Part shown: in pieces, positions 41,793-50,552 of the stretch | Layout: each line of letters opens with the position of its first letter | How positions within the stretch are numbered: the first letter of the stretch is position 1 | Translations under genes and position numbers: made by a program | NCBI GenBank assembly: GCA_029975915.1 | Contig: JARKOC010000542.1 | Span: 186,001 to 250,000, forward strand | Source of the DNA: Bryobacteraceae bacterium | Lineage (GTDB): Bacteria > Acidobacteriota > Terriglobia > Bryobacterales > Bryobacteraceae | Direction: 5' to 3' | Length of the DNA: 64,000 bases | The notes under the pieces: model-generated | Databases searched by the model: none | Told to the model about the DNA's origin: nothing | What the model saw: only the letters and a program-made list of their open reading frames with translations

Positions 41793-44725
41793 CAGAAGCT
41801 CTGCCCGATTGAGAAATGAAACTGGAACGGGTTGACCCTTTGAGGGACGTTCCTCTGGCCACCTCCACTGATCAGCTCATCCCGGGTTCCACGATAGCCG
41901 ACAAACCTGGGCGAGTTCGGGGCATATCCGAAGTCCAGACGCACCGGCCCAACAGGCGTGCTGACTCGGAAGCCCAGGCCGAAGGAATGGACGGCGTAGT
42001 CGAAGTCCGAGCGGTCCCTCTGCCGGTAGCGGAAGGAGAGTTTGTCGAAAGAGGAATAGACGTTGCCAAAATCATGAAAGACCACGGCGCCGAGATTTGT
42101 TCCGACGAGCGGGAACCGGAGTTCCGTGCCATGGAACAGGAACGTGTTCCCGCCGATCGGGTAGCCGGTCACAAGGTCGCGGGGGCCGGCCTGGTTTTCT
42201 GGAAACCCCCGGTGCGTCGTCGAACCGCCGGCAAAGTAGCGCTCGGGAAGTGGCACGGGGTCGTTCACGAGGTTGTGAAGCCAGCCGATGGTCAGGGTCC
42301 GCGCCAAGATTACCCCCTTGCTGACACGGTGGTAAGACGAATTGCGCGCCGAGATGCGCGAATAACTGGTCTTGCGCGAGAGTTGCGCCGGGGCATAGCC
42401 AGCGTCAATCGTATTGAAGTAGCCACGAGTCGAGTCGAGTGGATCGTCGCGGCGGTCTTGAATGAATGATCCGGAGAAGACGGTCACCTGGACCGGCCGG
42501 GAGTAGATGGGGATCAGCTCCGGATCGATCTGAAGCGATTTGTCGTCGACGCTGACGTCGCGGAAAATGATGCGGTATTGCAGCGTGTTCGGCCTGGACA
42601 GCCGCTGGGTGATCTGGACGGCGTTTTCCGAGCGCGTGGAGGTGAACGTGCGCACGTCGCGCGAGCGGTCAAAGAAGCTGGATAGCGTGAGGCTGACGTT
42701 CTCGTTGCCCCGGAACTGGGGCGCGAGGTAGTTCACCAGGATCCTTTGCTGGAAGTTGGAAACGCGGAGGGTGGAAGACAGCGTATGTCCCAAGCCCCGG
42801 AAGTTCGACCGGCTCAAGCCGATCTGGGCGCGGGGGCCGAAGCCGGCGGCGCCCGCAGGCGCCGTGAAACTGTTGCCTCCGCCGATTCGGCCAAATTCGG
42901 CTCCGAAGCCGAAGTTGAGCGAGTACTTCCTCGCTTCGTCGAGTTGCAGGATGACGGACTTGTTCCTTTCCCGGCCTTCGGGGTTTTGCACGGCCACAGC
43001 GACGCGGGCAAAGATACCGAGGTCATAGAGGCGCCTTTGCGTCTCCACGATGTTGCTCTGCGACAGAGGTTCCTGTGCGGCGAGCGTCAGACGGCTCGTG
43101 ACCAAATCCTGGCGGGTCGCTTTCAGCCCATTGACGAGGACGTCGCGGACGAAGTAGCGCCGGCCTTCATTCACGGTGTACTTCAACTCGACCATGTTCG
43201 GGTCGGAAGAGTCCGCGATGCTGGCGTCGAATGTTGCGTCAGGATAGCCGTTGTTGAAGTAGAAGTTCAGGATGTTATCACGGTCGGTGGCGACAGCGGT
43301 GACGCTGAACGGTTGTCCGGGGTTGGACATCACCATGCTCTGAATGGTTTCGACCAAGCGAAGGTCGATGCCCGACATATCGAGCGCTCCGACGAACCAC
43401 TGTTTGCCCTCGGTGATGACGTAAGTGACGGCGAGGTCGCCGGCCTTGCCCAGATAGTTGTCGGTCACAACCGCCTCGACCGTGGCATCGCGGAATCCGT
43501 TCATACGGTAGAGCTCGATAATCGCGTCCTTGTCCCGGTCCACCAATCCGCGTGAAAAACGGCCCCGGCGGTACTGCGGAAATCTGGCCGGGATGATGGA
43601 GAGCCGCTCGCGAATTGTGGCTTCGTCGAAATACTTCGCGCCTTTGACGCCGAGGCTGACGAGCTTATAGCGCGGCCCCTGGGCGATGTTATAGCGGATC
43701 AACTGGCCGGTGCCGCCGGGTTCTTCCTCTACCGTGAAGGAGACCTTTGCATCGAAGTAGCCGTTTGCCTGGAAGTGCGCCTGGAGGTTGTTCTGCCCTT
43801 CGATGAGCAGTTCGCGGTCCACAGTCCGCTCCTGGTAGATCGGTATCAATTCGCGCAGGGTTCCCGCGCGCATCCTGGCTCCTTCGGTCCGGACGGCAAC
43901 GCGAGGGCCGGCCTGGATGTCGACCGTTGGCCGCAAAGTGTTGGCCGCCGCATCATAGTCAAGCGAAACCAAACGGACCTGGGACATCAAGTAGTTCTTC
44001 TTCAGGTAGGATGACCGCAGTTTTTCGAGTCCGTCCTGAATGCGGCGCTCAGTCGCGGGCTGAAATCGACGCAGACCCCACCAGCGGCGCCAGTCGGTCG
44101 CGCGCAGCAGGGATGCCTGGCTTTTCTGTGGATCGCCGGTGAAAATGGGTGCGGCGAACCGTGCGCGGACACCCGGTTCGATGACGAATCGAAGGAAGAC
44201 CTCCTGGTGGGTTGGCCGGTGCTCGACAAAGAAGTCGATTTTTGGACTCATGAAGCCATTAGCCTTTAAGGTTTCGCGAAGTCCGTCGACGGCGGCCGGA
44301 ATATCGGTCTCGTCCTCGATGGTTCCACCCAACTCCAGGCGTGTCGCGCTATTCAGAACCGCGGGGTTGGGAGGGGTGGGGACCCCTTCGATGACCAACT
44401 GGCTGAGGAAGAAGGCGGGGACGGTTTTGAAGGTGAGGACCAATCCGGCGGGCGTATCCTCAACATCCGCCTGGACGTCCTTGTATCGCCCTGTGGCGAA
44501 CAACCGGCGGACTGCGTCGCCGAGGGCAGCTTCGCTGAAAATGTCTCCTGGACGGATGACCACCCACTGCCCGATCTGATCCCGCGAGAGCGGTTGGTCT
44601 TTTGGTTCCAGCAGAACCTGGTATATCTTCCGCCCGTTGTAACGTTCGGCCTGTGCGTAAACGGGCGGACCCGCCGCCAACAGGACGCACGCAACAATGG
44701 CTCCAGCAAGGCCGGGGCTGTTCAC
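41792..44725 (-). CDS. bamA: BamA/TamA-type Omp85 outer-membrane insertase
   Basis: 977 residues from GTG 44725, which gives a signal peptide (VNSPGLAGAIVACVLLAAGPPVYA); the longer frame overlaps the divergent thiF region. Several POTRA repeats occupy about residues 30-600 (YNGRKIYQVLLEPKD, FFLSQLVIEGVPTPP, RYFVRDVLVNGLKATRQ). The C-terminal barrel carries NYLAPQFRGNENVSLTLSSFF, GGSTTHRGFPENQAG (the RGF-type motif) and ends FQFHFSIGQSF with a terminal Phe, as expected for Omp85 proteins. It inserts beta-barrel proteins in the outer membrane. The large POTRA region fits BamA or a TamA-like relative; proximity of TamB makes either possible. Confidence 0.88.
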   Translation of the reverse strand: MNSPGLAGAIVACVLLAAGPPVYAQAERYNGRKIYQVLLEPKDQPLSRDQIGQWVVIRPGDIFSEAALGDAVRRLFATGRYKDVQADVEDTPAGLVLTFKTVPAFFLSQLVIEGVPTPPNPAVLNSATRLELGGTIEDETDIPAAVDGLRETLKANGFMSPKIDFFVEHRPTHQEVFLRFVIEPGVRARFAAPIFTGDPQKSQASLLRATDWRRWWGLRRFQPATERRIQDGLEKLRSSYLKKNYLMSQVRLVSLDYDAAANTLRPTVDIQAGPRVAVRTEGARMRAGTLRELIPIYQERTVDRELLIEGQNNLQAHFQANGYFDAKVSFTVEEEPGGTGQLIRYNIAQGPRYKLVSLGVKGAKYFDEATIRERLSIIPARFPQYRRGRFSRGLVDRDKDAIIELYRMNGFRDATVEAVVTDNYLGKAGDLAVTYVITEGKQWFVGALDMSGIDLRLVETIQSMVMSNPGQPFSVTAVATDRDNILNFYFNNGYPDATFDASIADSSDPNMVELKYTVNEGRRYFVRDVLVNGLKATRQDLVTSRLTLAAQEPLSQSNIVETQRRLYDLGIFARVAVAVQNPEGRERNKSVILQLDEARKYSLNFGFGAEFGRIGGGNSFTAPAGAAGFGPRAQIGLSRSNFRGLGHTLSSTLRVSNFQQRILVNYLAPQFRGNENVSLTLSSFFDRSRDVRTFTSTRSENAVQITQRLSRPNTLQYRIIFRDVSVDDKSLQIDPELIPIYSRPVQVTVFSGSFIQDRRDDPLDSTRGYFNTIDAGYAPAQLSRKTSYSRISARNSSYHRVSKGVILARTLTIGWLHNLVNDPVPLPERYFAGGSTTHRGFPENQAGPRDLVTGYPIGGNTFLFHGTELRFPLVGTNLGAVVFHDFGNVYSSFDKLSFRYRQRDRSDFDYAVHSFGLGFRVSTPVGPVRLDFGYAPNSPRFVGYRGTRDELISGGGQRNVPQRVNPFQFHFSIGQSF

Positions 44726-44769
44726 GTAATGCCATGATACCAACGCGATTGGTAGGATTTCCTCTAGGG

Positions 44770-45792
44770 ATGCCAACCACGAACCGCGATCGATACTCAC
44801 GCCAGATTCGCTTCTCTGGCATCGGCGAGGCAGGACAGCTCCGCCTGTCGTCAGCCACGGTGGCCGTGGTGGGCTGCGGCGCACTTGGATCTTTTCAAGC
44901 CGCGGCATTGGCTCGCGCGGGTGTGGGGCGGCTCAAACTGATCGACCGCGACTATGTCGAACTGAGCAATTTGCAGCGGCAATGGCTTTACACGGAGGCA
45001 GACGCCGCCGCGGCGATGCCCAAGGCGGCCGCCGCCGCCGTTCGCCTGAAGGAAGCGAATTCTGAGATCGTTCTCGAAGCGCACATTGCCGACCTGACGC
45101 CCGGCAACATCGAAGAGGTCCTCGAAGAATGCGATCTCATCCTTGATGGGACTGACAATTTTGACACGCGTTACTTGATCAACGACTACGCGGTCGAGTC
45201 CGCAATCCCGTGGATCTACGGCGGAGCGGTGGGGTCCTACGGGCTGGCGATGCCAGTGGTTCCCGGACGGACAGCCTGCTTCGAGTGCATCTACCCGGAG
45301 CCTCCAACAGGCGCGCAGCCCACCTGTGAGACAGCCGGCGTGGTGAACACACTGACAGCGTCGGTCGCAGCCTGGCAGACGAGCCTGGCGCTGAAGATTC
45401 TCACCAGCGGCGCCGGCGGCGTGGAACCGCGCATTACGACGATCGACGTCTGGGAAGGAACGATCCGGCAGATCGACATGCCCGATCCCGACCCTCGATG
45501 CCCAGCCTGCGCACTGCGCACTTGCCGGCATCTTCAGGGCGAGGGCCGGCCGCCGATCTCGCTCTGCGGCAGGAACGCCGTCCAGATCCACGACCGCCGC
45601 CGGCCGGTCGATCTCTCCGCACTGGCTGCGCGGCTGGCTCCTCTTGGGGAGGTCAGGTCGAACGAATTCGCGGTCCGGTTTGTCTTTCCACCGCACGAGA
45701 TGACGATCTTCGCCGACGGCCGGGCCATCATCAAGGGGACCACCGATCCTGGCCTGGCACGAAGTCTCTACAGCCGGTACATCGGCAACTGA
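44770..45792 (+). CDS. thiF: ThiF/MoeB/HesA family adenylyltransferase
   Basis: 340 residues from ATG 44770; ATG 44734 is a less likely start. E1-like features: YSRQIRFSGIGEAGQLRL, the ATP-binding loop VVGCGALGSFQAAALARAGVG, DRDYVELSNLQRQWL, LDGTDNFDTRYLIND, and the catalytic-Cys region ACFECIYPEPPTGAQPTCETAGV. A CxxC pair (CPACALRTC) fits the structural zinc. The C-terminal 80-residue domain (FADGRAIIKGTTDPGLARSLY) is that seen in Bacillus-type ThiF. It activates the C-terminus of a ThiS- or MoaD-like sulfur carrier. No such carrier is next to it, so thiamine versus molybdopterin role is open. Confidence 0.88.
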   Translation: MPTTNRDRYSRQIRFSGIGEAGQLRLSSATVAVVGCGALGSFQAAALARAGVGRLKLIDRDYVELSNLQRQWLYTEADAAAAMPKAAAAAVRLKEANSEIVLEAHIADLTPGNIEEVLEECDLILDGTDNFDTRYLINDYAVESAIPWIYGGAVGSYGLAMPVVPGRTACFECIYPEPPTGAQPTCETAGVVNTLTASVAAWQTSLALKILTSGAGGVEPRITTIDVWEGTIRQIDMPDPDPRCPACALRTCRHLQGEGRPPISLCGRNAVQIHDRRRPVDLSALAARLAPLGEVRSNEFAVRFVFPPHEMTIFADGRAIIKGTTDPGLARSLYSRYIGN

Positions 45793-45825
45793 GACGCCCG
45801 AAGCGATTTGCGGTAGTCTGAAAAT

Positions 45826-45902
45826 GGACGCTTAGCTCAGTTGGTTAGAGCACCACCCTTACAAGGTGGGGGTCGTCAGTTCGAGCCTGACAGCGTCCAC
45901 CA
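45826..45902 (+). tRNA. tRNA-Val (anticodon TAC)
   Basis: A complete cloverleaf of 77 bases with the CCA encoded. Acceptor arm GGACGCT (45826-45832) pairs with AGCGTCC (45892-45898); D stem GCTC/GAGC; anticodon stem CCACC/GGTGG with loop CTTACAA, anticodon TAC at 45860-45862; T arm GTCAG-TTCGAGC-CTGAC. The discriminator base is A and CCA follows at 45900-45902. It reads valine GUA and, with wobble modification, other GUN codons. It lies 33 bases after thiF and 10 bases before the end of a convergent gene. Confidence 0.95.
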
Positions 45903-45912
45903 CAGGCCTTCC

Positions 45913-46920
45913 CTAAGACGCGCGCAACGCCTCGAAGTGGGCTGATGACGCACTGGCCAATCCTGACAGGTTGTACCCTCCCTCGAGCACGCTGATCACC
46001 CGTCCGCCTGCGAATTGAGCGGCTATCTCCATGAGAATGGCTGTCATCTCGGCGAAGTCGGATTCTTTTAGAGTGAAGCGGCCAAGCGGGTCGCCACGGC
46101 GGGAATCAAACCCGGCGGAGACAAGGACCAATGCCGGCTTGTACTGGAGAGCCGCAGGCAGAAGACGTTTGCGAAATGCGCCGAGAACATCAGCATGCCC
46201 GGAGCCAGCAGCAAGCGGGCAATTGATCGTGTAGCCCCGGCCGGCGGCCTCGCCGGTTTCGTCCGCCGCCCCGGTTCCGGGATACCAAGGCCATTGGTGA
46301 ACGCTGAAAAACAGGACCTCCGGATCGCGGTAGAAGATCTCCTGCGTCCCGTTTCCATGATGAACATCCCAGTCGACGATCAGAGTCCGGTCGACGCCGT
46401 AGACCTTTTCCGCGTAACGCGCGGCGATGGCGACGCTATTGAAGACACAGAAGCCCATTCCTCGAGACGCTGTCACGTGATGGCCGGGGGGCCGGACCAC
46501 GGCGAAAGCATTATCTACCTTGCGCTGAAACACAGCATCGACCGCGGCTAGCGCGCCGCCGGCCGCAAGCATCGCGGTTTCAAGCGAATGTTCTCCAAGG
46601 CTTGTGTCGCCGGTGCTCAGGGTGCTGGCCTTGCGCTCCACGTCTCGGAGAACGTTCTTAAAATACGCCCGAGTGTGCACTAGGTGGATGTCGTCTTCAG
46701 TGGCCATTCGAGGCGCGATGCGGACGGCTGAGTCGAGGATCCCATTCTTGCGGAACGCCTCGGACAGGGCCATGTACCGGTCCGGCGATTCGGGATGGCA
46801 AGGCCCGGGATCGTGGCGGCGGTAGGCGTGGTCGAAGACGAGGCCGGTCCGTATGGCAGAGGCGTACCGGGACTCGGCCGGTGTCGAAGACGATTGGCTG
46901 GACCCAGGCATGGATGCCAT
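45913..46920 (-). CDS. Histone deacetylase-fold amidohydrolase
   Basis: 335 residues from ATG 46920 (an in-frame alternative lies nine bases later). Class II-like HDAC motifs: HDPGPCHPESPDRYMAL near the start, AFAVVRPPGHHVTASRGMGFCVFNSVAIAARYA with the paired histidines, LIVDWDVHHGNGTQEIFY with the zinc Asp/His ligands, and LVSAGFDSRRGDPLG with the third. All zinc-ligand positions are intact. Bacterial members deacetylate polyamines or small molecules rather than histones, so acetylpolyamine amidohydrolase or an unknown acetyl substrate is likely. It is divergent from the MacB-like permeases. Confidence 0.88.
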   Translation of the reverse strand: MASMPGSSQSSSTPAESRYASAIRTGLVFDHAYRRHDPGPCHPESPDRYMALSEAFRKNGILDSAVRIAPRMATEDDIHLVHTRAYFKNVLRDVERKASTLSTGDTSLGEHSLETAMLAAGGALAAVDAVFQRKVDNAFAVVRPPGHHVTASRGMGFCVFNSVAIAARYAEKVYGVDRTLIVDWDVHHGNGTQEIFYRDPEVLFFSVHQWPWYPGTGAADETGEAAGRGYTINCPLAAGSGHADVLGAFRKRLLPAALQYKPALVLVSAGFDSRRGDPLGRFTLKESDFAEMTAILMEIAAQFAGGRVISVLEGGYNLSGLASASSAHFEALRAS

Positions 46921-47050
46921 TGTCGCACGCCTCACCCCCACCCCTTTGTGGAACAAAGCGATCAGGATGGCCGTATCTCATTCATGTACGGCCATGCCGA
47001 AGCAAACCAGTGAGAGTGGGCGGTTCGTGCTCGCCCCGGCGAGGCAAATA

Positions 47051-48340
47051 ATGAAGCGGGAGCGCAGGATGCATCCCGCCGAACTTCTGATCGACCTCTG
47101 CCGGCAGACCTTGTCGAACCTCAAACGGAACAAACTGCGAAGCTTTCTGACATTGTTTGGAATTGCCTGGGGCATCGCATCACTCGTCTTGATGTCCGCC
47201 CTGGGTGATGGATTCCGCCAGGGCCAGCGCAAGAACATGTCGCAAATCGGCGACAACATCGTCTTCATCTGGGGCGGTGTCACCGAACGCCAGGCGGGAG
47301 GTCAACGAGCCGGGCGTCGCATCCGCTTGCAGCGCAAGGACGTAGAGATCATCCGCACCCAGTGCCCGGCCGTTGAAACCGTAGCCGCCGAGCAAAAAAC
47401 CCGCCAGGTTCCAGCCCGCAGCGTCTTCAACTCCGGCCGGTTTCTCACCGTTGGCGTCACTCCAGAATATCTGAAGCTGAGAAACCTGCCGGCGGGCAAG
47501 GGCCGCAATATCAGCGAGTTGGACAATACCCAAATGCGCCGGGTTGCGGTGCTTGGCGCCACGGTCCGCAAGCAACTGTTCGAACATAATCCTGTACCTC
47601 TGGGCGAACGCATTTATCTGAACAACTACCCGTACGAAGTGATCGGGCTTATGGATGAGAAGGAACAGAACAGTTCCTATGACGGTTGGGATAACGATAA
47701 GGTCCTTGTTCCAGAGACGGTCCTGCTCCGAGATATGCCACCCAGCCGCGAGATCTATGCTGAGGGTCACGTCTGGGGGATTTTGTACCGGCCGGCATCG
47801 GTCGCGCAATGGGAGCAAGCGCAGGCACAGGTCAGGGCGGCGCTTGGCCGGGTCCACGGATTCGACAAGGAGGATGAAGGCGCGCTGGAGGTGTGGGATT
47901 CGGTCGAGTCGGCGCAAATGTTCGATTCAATCTTCACGGCCGGAGAGATCTTCCTGGCAGTCATCGCCCTGGTCACGCTCTCGCTGGGGGGTGTGGGGGT
48001 GATGAACACGATGATGATGGCCGTAGCCGAACGAACTCACGAAATCGGCCTGAAGAAGGCGCTTGGCGCCACCAGCCGCCGGATTCTCCTTGACTTCTTC
48101 CTCGAAGGGATCTTCCTGGCGCTACTGGCAGGCGCAGGTGGACTGATCCTTGTGCTGTGCTTAACCTCTATTGTGAACTCGCTTCCCATGCCGGTGATGT
48201 TCTCCGGATTGCCGGTTCATTGGAAAGTGTTAGCGCTGGCGACGTCGGCGCTCGGCATCGTTGCTGTCACATCGGCGCTGCCGCCGGCCCGGCACGCCGC
48301 CGCCATGACGCCAGTCGAGGCGTTGCGCTACGAGAGATGA
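47051..48340 (+). CDS. MacB/FtsX-like ABC transporter permease, first of a pair
   Basis: 429 residues from ATG 47051 with a GAGG site; ATG 47069 with a GGGAG site is equally plausible. Topology is MacB-like: one helix (LRSFLTLFGIAWGIASLVLMSALG), a large periplasmic domain, then three C-terminal helices (IFLAVIALVTLSLGGVGVMNTMMM with ERTHEIGLKKALGAT in the cytoplasmic loop). The periplasmic domain starts with ERQAGGQRAGRRIRLQ. No ATP-binding subunit gene is present here. The following permease is a divergent copy (ERTREIGMMKAIG, GEQAGGQRAGKKIR). The pair presumably acts with a separately encoded ATPase to export or handle envelope substrates. Confidence 0.82.
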   Translation: MKRERRMHPAELLIDLCRQTLSNLKRNKLRSFLTLFGIAWGIASLVLMSALGDGFRQGQRKNMSQIGDNIVFIWGGVTERQAGGQRAGRRIRLQRKDVEIIRTQCPAVETVAAEQKTRQVPARSVFNSGRFLTVGVTPEYLKLRNLPAGKGRNISELDNTQMRRVAVLGATVRKQLFEHNPVPLGERIYLNNYPYEVIGLMDEKEQNSSYDGWDNDKVLVPETVLLRDMPPSREIYAEGHVWGILYRPASVAQWEQAQAQVRAALGRVHGFDKEDEGALEVWDSVESAQMFDSIFTAGEIFLAVIALVTLSLGGVGVMNTMMMAVAERTHEIGLKKALGATSRRILLDFFLEGIFLALLAGAGGLILVLCLTSIVNSLPMPVMFSGLPVHWKVLALATSALGIVAVTSALPPARHAAAMTPVEALRYER

Positions 48341-48346
48341 CATGAG

Positions 48347-49606
48347 ATGACTTACGGCTACATTTTTAAGGAGGCGCTGGCGGCGCTACGCTTCCACCGC
48401 CGCCGGACCGTTACGACGGCCCTGAACCTGGGCTGGGGCGTGGCCTGTTTCGTTATCCTCATCAGCTACGGCAATGGCTTCGAGAACGCGCTAACGAAGT
48501 GCTTTACCGCCGTCGGCCAGGACCTCGTTCTGACGATTCCGCGAACCACGGGCGAACAGGCCGGCGGACAAAGGGCTGGCAAGAAGATCCGATTTGACAT
48601 TGAGGACTGGCGGACGCTGAAGGAATCCGTGCCGCTGATCGAAGCCATCTCGCCCGAGATCATGCCGGGCGGGATGCGCGCGATTCACGGTTCGCGCGAG
48701 TTCGAAACGACGCTGCGAGCGGTCTATCCGGAATACGACTCCATCAGGAACATCAAGATCTCTGATGGGCGATGGATCAATGAGGACGACCGGACACACC
48801 AGCGCCGCGTAGCCGTGCTCGGCAGCGAAACCGCCAAGAAACTCTTCGCCGGAGCGCCCCCCATTGACGAAGAGATCACCATCAACGGAATCCGGTTCAG
48901 CGTCATCGGGGTCATCGACACCAAAGTCCAGATCGCCAACTACAACCGTCGCGACAACGAGTGCATCTTCATCCCCTACGACACCTACGCGCTGTTTGGC
49001 GACACCCGGTATCCGTGGATGTTTGTTTGGAAACCCGTCTCCAGCGAGGCGCGCGACCGCGCCATCGCCATGGTTCGGGCCAAGCTCGGCGAACTGCACC
49101 GTTTCCCGCCGACTGACGAGCGCGCCGTCGAAATCCTCGCATTCAGTAAGTTCATGACGATCGTCACCGGGATGGCCCTGGCAGTGAAGCTGCTCATGGG
49201 TTTCGTCGGCGCTCTGACGCTAGCCATCGGCGGAGTGGGGCTGGCCAACATCATGCTCGCCTCGGTGATTGAGCGGACTCGTGAAATCGGCATGATGAAG
49301 GCCATCGGCGGCCGCCGCCGCATGATCTTGTCGCAGTTCCTCACCGAAGCGTCCCTGGTCATCCTGAGCGGCGGTTTCATCGGCGTCTCCCTCGGCCTGC
49401 TTGCCACCGAGGCCATTGGATCCATGCCCTTCCTAGGCGCCGCCTTCGAGGACAGCAGCGGCTACGGCGATATTCAACTGGACGTCTCGGTGTCCGCCAT
49501 CGCCATCTCGATGGGCGTTCTGTTCCTAGTTGGGCTCATCGCGGGGATCGTCCCGGCGATGAAGGCATCGCGGCTCGACCCGATTGAAGCCCTGCGCTAC
49601 GAATAA
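48347..49606 (+). CDS. MacB/FtsX-like ABC transporter permease, second of a pair
   Basis: 419 residues starting six bases after the first permease. One helix (VTTALNLGWGVACFVILISYG), a periplasmic domain beginning GEQAGGQRAGKKIRFDIEDW, then three C-terminal helices (VKLLMGFVGALTLAIGGVGLANIMLASVIERTREIGMMKAIGG). The cytoplasmic ExTxEIGxxKAxG segment that contacts the ATPase is intact in both proteins. The two share architecture and motifs, so they are likely an ancient duplication forming a heterodimer. It ends eight bases before the left arm of the padR inverted repeat. Confidence 0.83.
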   Translation: MTYGYIFKEALAALRFHRRRTVTTALNLGWGVACFVILISYGNGFENALTKCFTAVGQDLVLTIPRTTGEQAGGQRAGKKIRFDIEDWRTLKESVPLIEAISPEIMPGGMRAIHGSREFETTLRAVYPEYDSIRNIKISDGRWINEDDRTHQRRVAVLGSETAKKLFAGAPPIDEEITINGIRFSVIGVIDTKVQIANYNRRDNECIFIPYDTYALFGDTRYPWMFVWKPVSSEARDRAIAMVRAKLGELHRFPPTDERAVEILAFSKFMTIVTGMALAVKLLMGFVGALTLAIGGVGLANIMLASVIERTREIGMMKAIGGRRRMILSQFLTEASLVILSGGFIGVSLGLLATEAIGSMPFLGAAFEDSSGYGDIQLDVSVSAIAISMGVLFLVGLIAGIVPAMKASRLDPIEALRYE

Positions 49607-49611
49607 AGCGC

Positions 49612-49648
49612 TTGACGCCTTAAGTCTATCTATATAGACTTAAGGCGT
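49612..49648 (+). promoter_or_regulatory. padR promoter within a 15-bp perfect inverted repeat
   Basis: ACGCCTTAAGTCTAT (49615-49629) and ATAGACTTAAGGCGT (49634-49648) are perfect inverted arms with a 4-base spacer. A TTGACG -35-like box (49612-49617) runs into the left arm, and TATAGA (49633-49638) lies in the right arm with a 15-base spacer. Transcription would begin near 49645, so the GTG start of padR (49647) sits at about +1 to +3 and the mRNA is probably leaderless. PadR proteins bind dyads of this size over their own promoters, so autoregulation is the likely meaning. Confidence 0.6.
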
Positions 49649-49952
49649 GCCCAGGAACCGCCCTCCATCGGAGCAAACGCAACGCGCACTGCTGGCGCTT
49701 GCAGAGGGACACACTGAGTGGCAGCACGGATACGACCTCTGTTTGCGGACCGGATTGAAGGCGGGATCGATGTATCCAATCCTGATGCGTCTCGCCGACC
49801 GGGGATTGCTTGAGTCCTCCTGGGAGCAGGATCCGCCAAATGGACGGCCGCCGCGGCATCTGTACCGGCTAACCGGAGCCGGAATGAAGCAAGCCGCGGA
49901 GATCGCGAAACACATAGCAGAAACCGGGCGGTTGAGGGAGGTCTTGGCTTGA
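49647..49952 (+). CDS. PadR family transcriptional regulator
   Basis: 101 residues from GTG 49647, whose first two bases are the end of the inverted repeat. The winged-helix core is TQRALLALAEGHTEWQHGYDLCLRTGLKAGSMYPILMRLADRGLLESSWE and then RHLYRLTGAG, the typical PadR LYPxLxRLExxGL form with SMYPILMRL. It is a short PadR-s1-like regulator lacking a long C-terminal dimerisation helix. In Acidobacteria such genes often sit beside permeases of the MacB type, so the two upstream permeases are plausible targets. Stop and next start overlap as TGATG. Confidence 0.9.
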   Translation: MPRNRPPSEQTQRALLALAEGHTEWQHGYDLCLRTGLKAGSMYPILMRLADRGLLESSWEQDPPNGRPPRHLYRLTGAGMKQAAEIAKHIAETGRLREVLA

Positions 49953-50524
49953 TGAGGCGTGACGTGCCAGCGATGATCCTGGAGCGGGCTGTGAAGTGGA
50001 TGCCTGCCGCGCGCCGAGAATGGGCCGAGGCGATGATGGCGGAGTTGGAGCACGTGGAAGGTCGAATAGAGAGGTTTCGGTTTGCGCTTGGGTGCCTGTG
50101 GGTCGCATTGTCCCCGCCGGGAGAGCCAGGGAGGATTCTGGCGATGGCACACGGACCATCGGGACTGTTCTCTAAGCGCCCGCGGATGGCCGCGTGGACC
50201 GGGTTGCTGTTTGCGCTGCCATTCTGGCTGCTGAACCTGGTGGTGGTGAAGCGATTGGAGCCTGTGTTCTCATGGATGAGGCCGGGGCCGCACACGAGTA
50301 CTCAAGAGTATTGGGCGCTGGCGGTAGTGTTGCTGTTGATGCCGGCCGGAGCACTGATTGCGATGCTGCCATCGCTGGCCCTGGAGTCCAACAGGCAGCG
50401 GCGGTTTTACGCCGCCAACTGTGCCATCGCCGCGATACTGTTCATCATCTTCGGGATGATTACCACAGCCCTCGGCTCTGAGATCTACTACTGCGAGTTC
50501 CTCCAAGTGCCGAACTGCGACTGA
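49952..50524 (+). CDS. Membrane protein co-encoded with PadR
   Basis: 190 residues in a one-base overlap with padR. The N-terminal 50 residues are soluble and helical (AVKWMPAARREWAEAMMAELE), a segment I associate with acidobacterial membrane proteins found next to PadR regulators. Four hydrophobic segments follow (WTGLLFALPFWLLNLVVV, WALAVVLLLMPAGALIAML, CAIAAILFIIFGMITTALG). The C-terminus ends CEFLQVPNC. It may be a PadR-controlled sensor or stress protein. No named family is claimed. Confidence 0.6.
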   Translation: MRRDVPAMILERAVKWMPAARREWAEAMMAELEHVEGRIERFRFALGCLWVALSPPGEPGRILAMAHGPSGLFSKRPRMAAWTGLLFALPFWLLNLVVVKRLEPVFSWMRPGPHTSTQEYWALAVVLLLMPAGALIAMLPSLALESNRQRRFYAANCAIAAILFIIFGMITTALGSEIYYCEFLQVPNCD

Positions 50525-50552
50525 TCGCCCCCCGTCTCCCGGCAGAACAACC

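Noticed and set aside
45781..45912. Further tRNA genes or a tRNA-linked integration site
   Set aside because: Only one cloverleaf was found, with no integrase or duplicated tRNA end in the vicinity.
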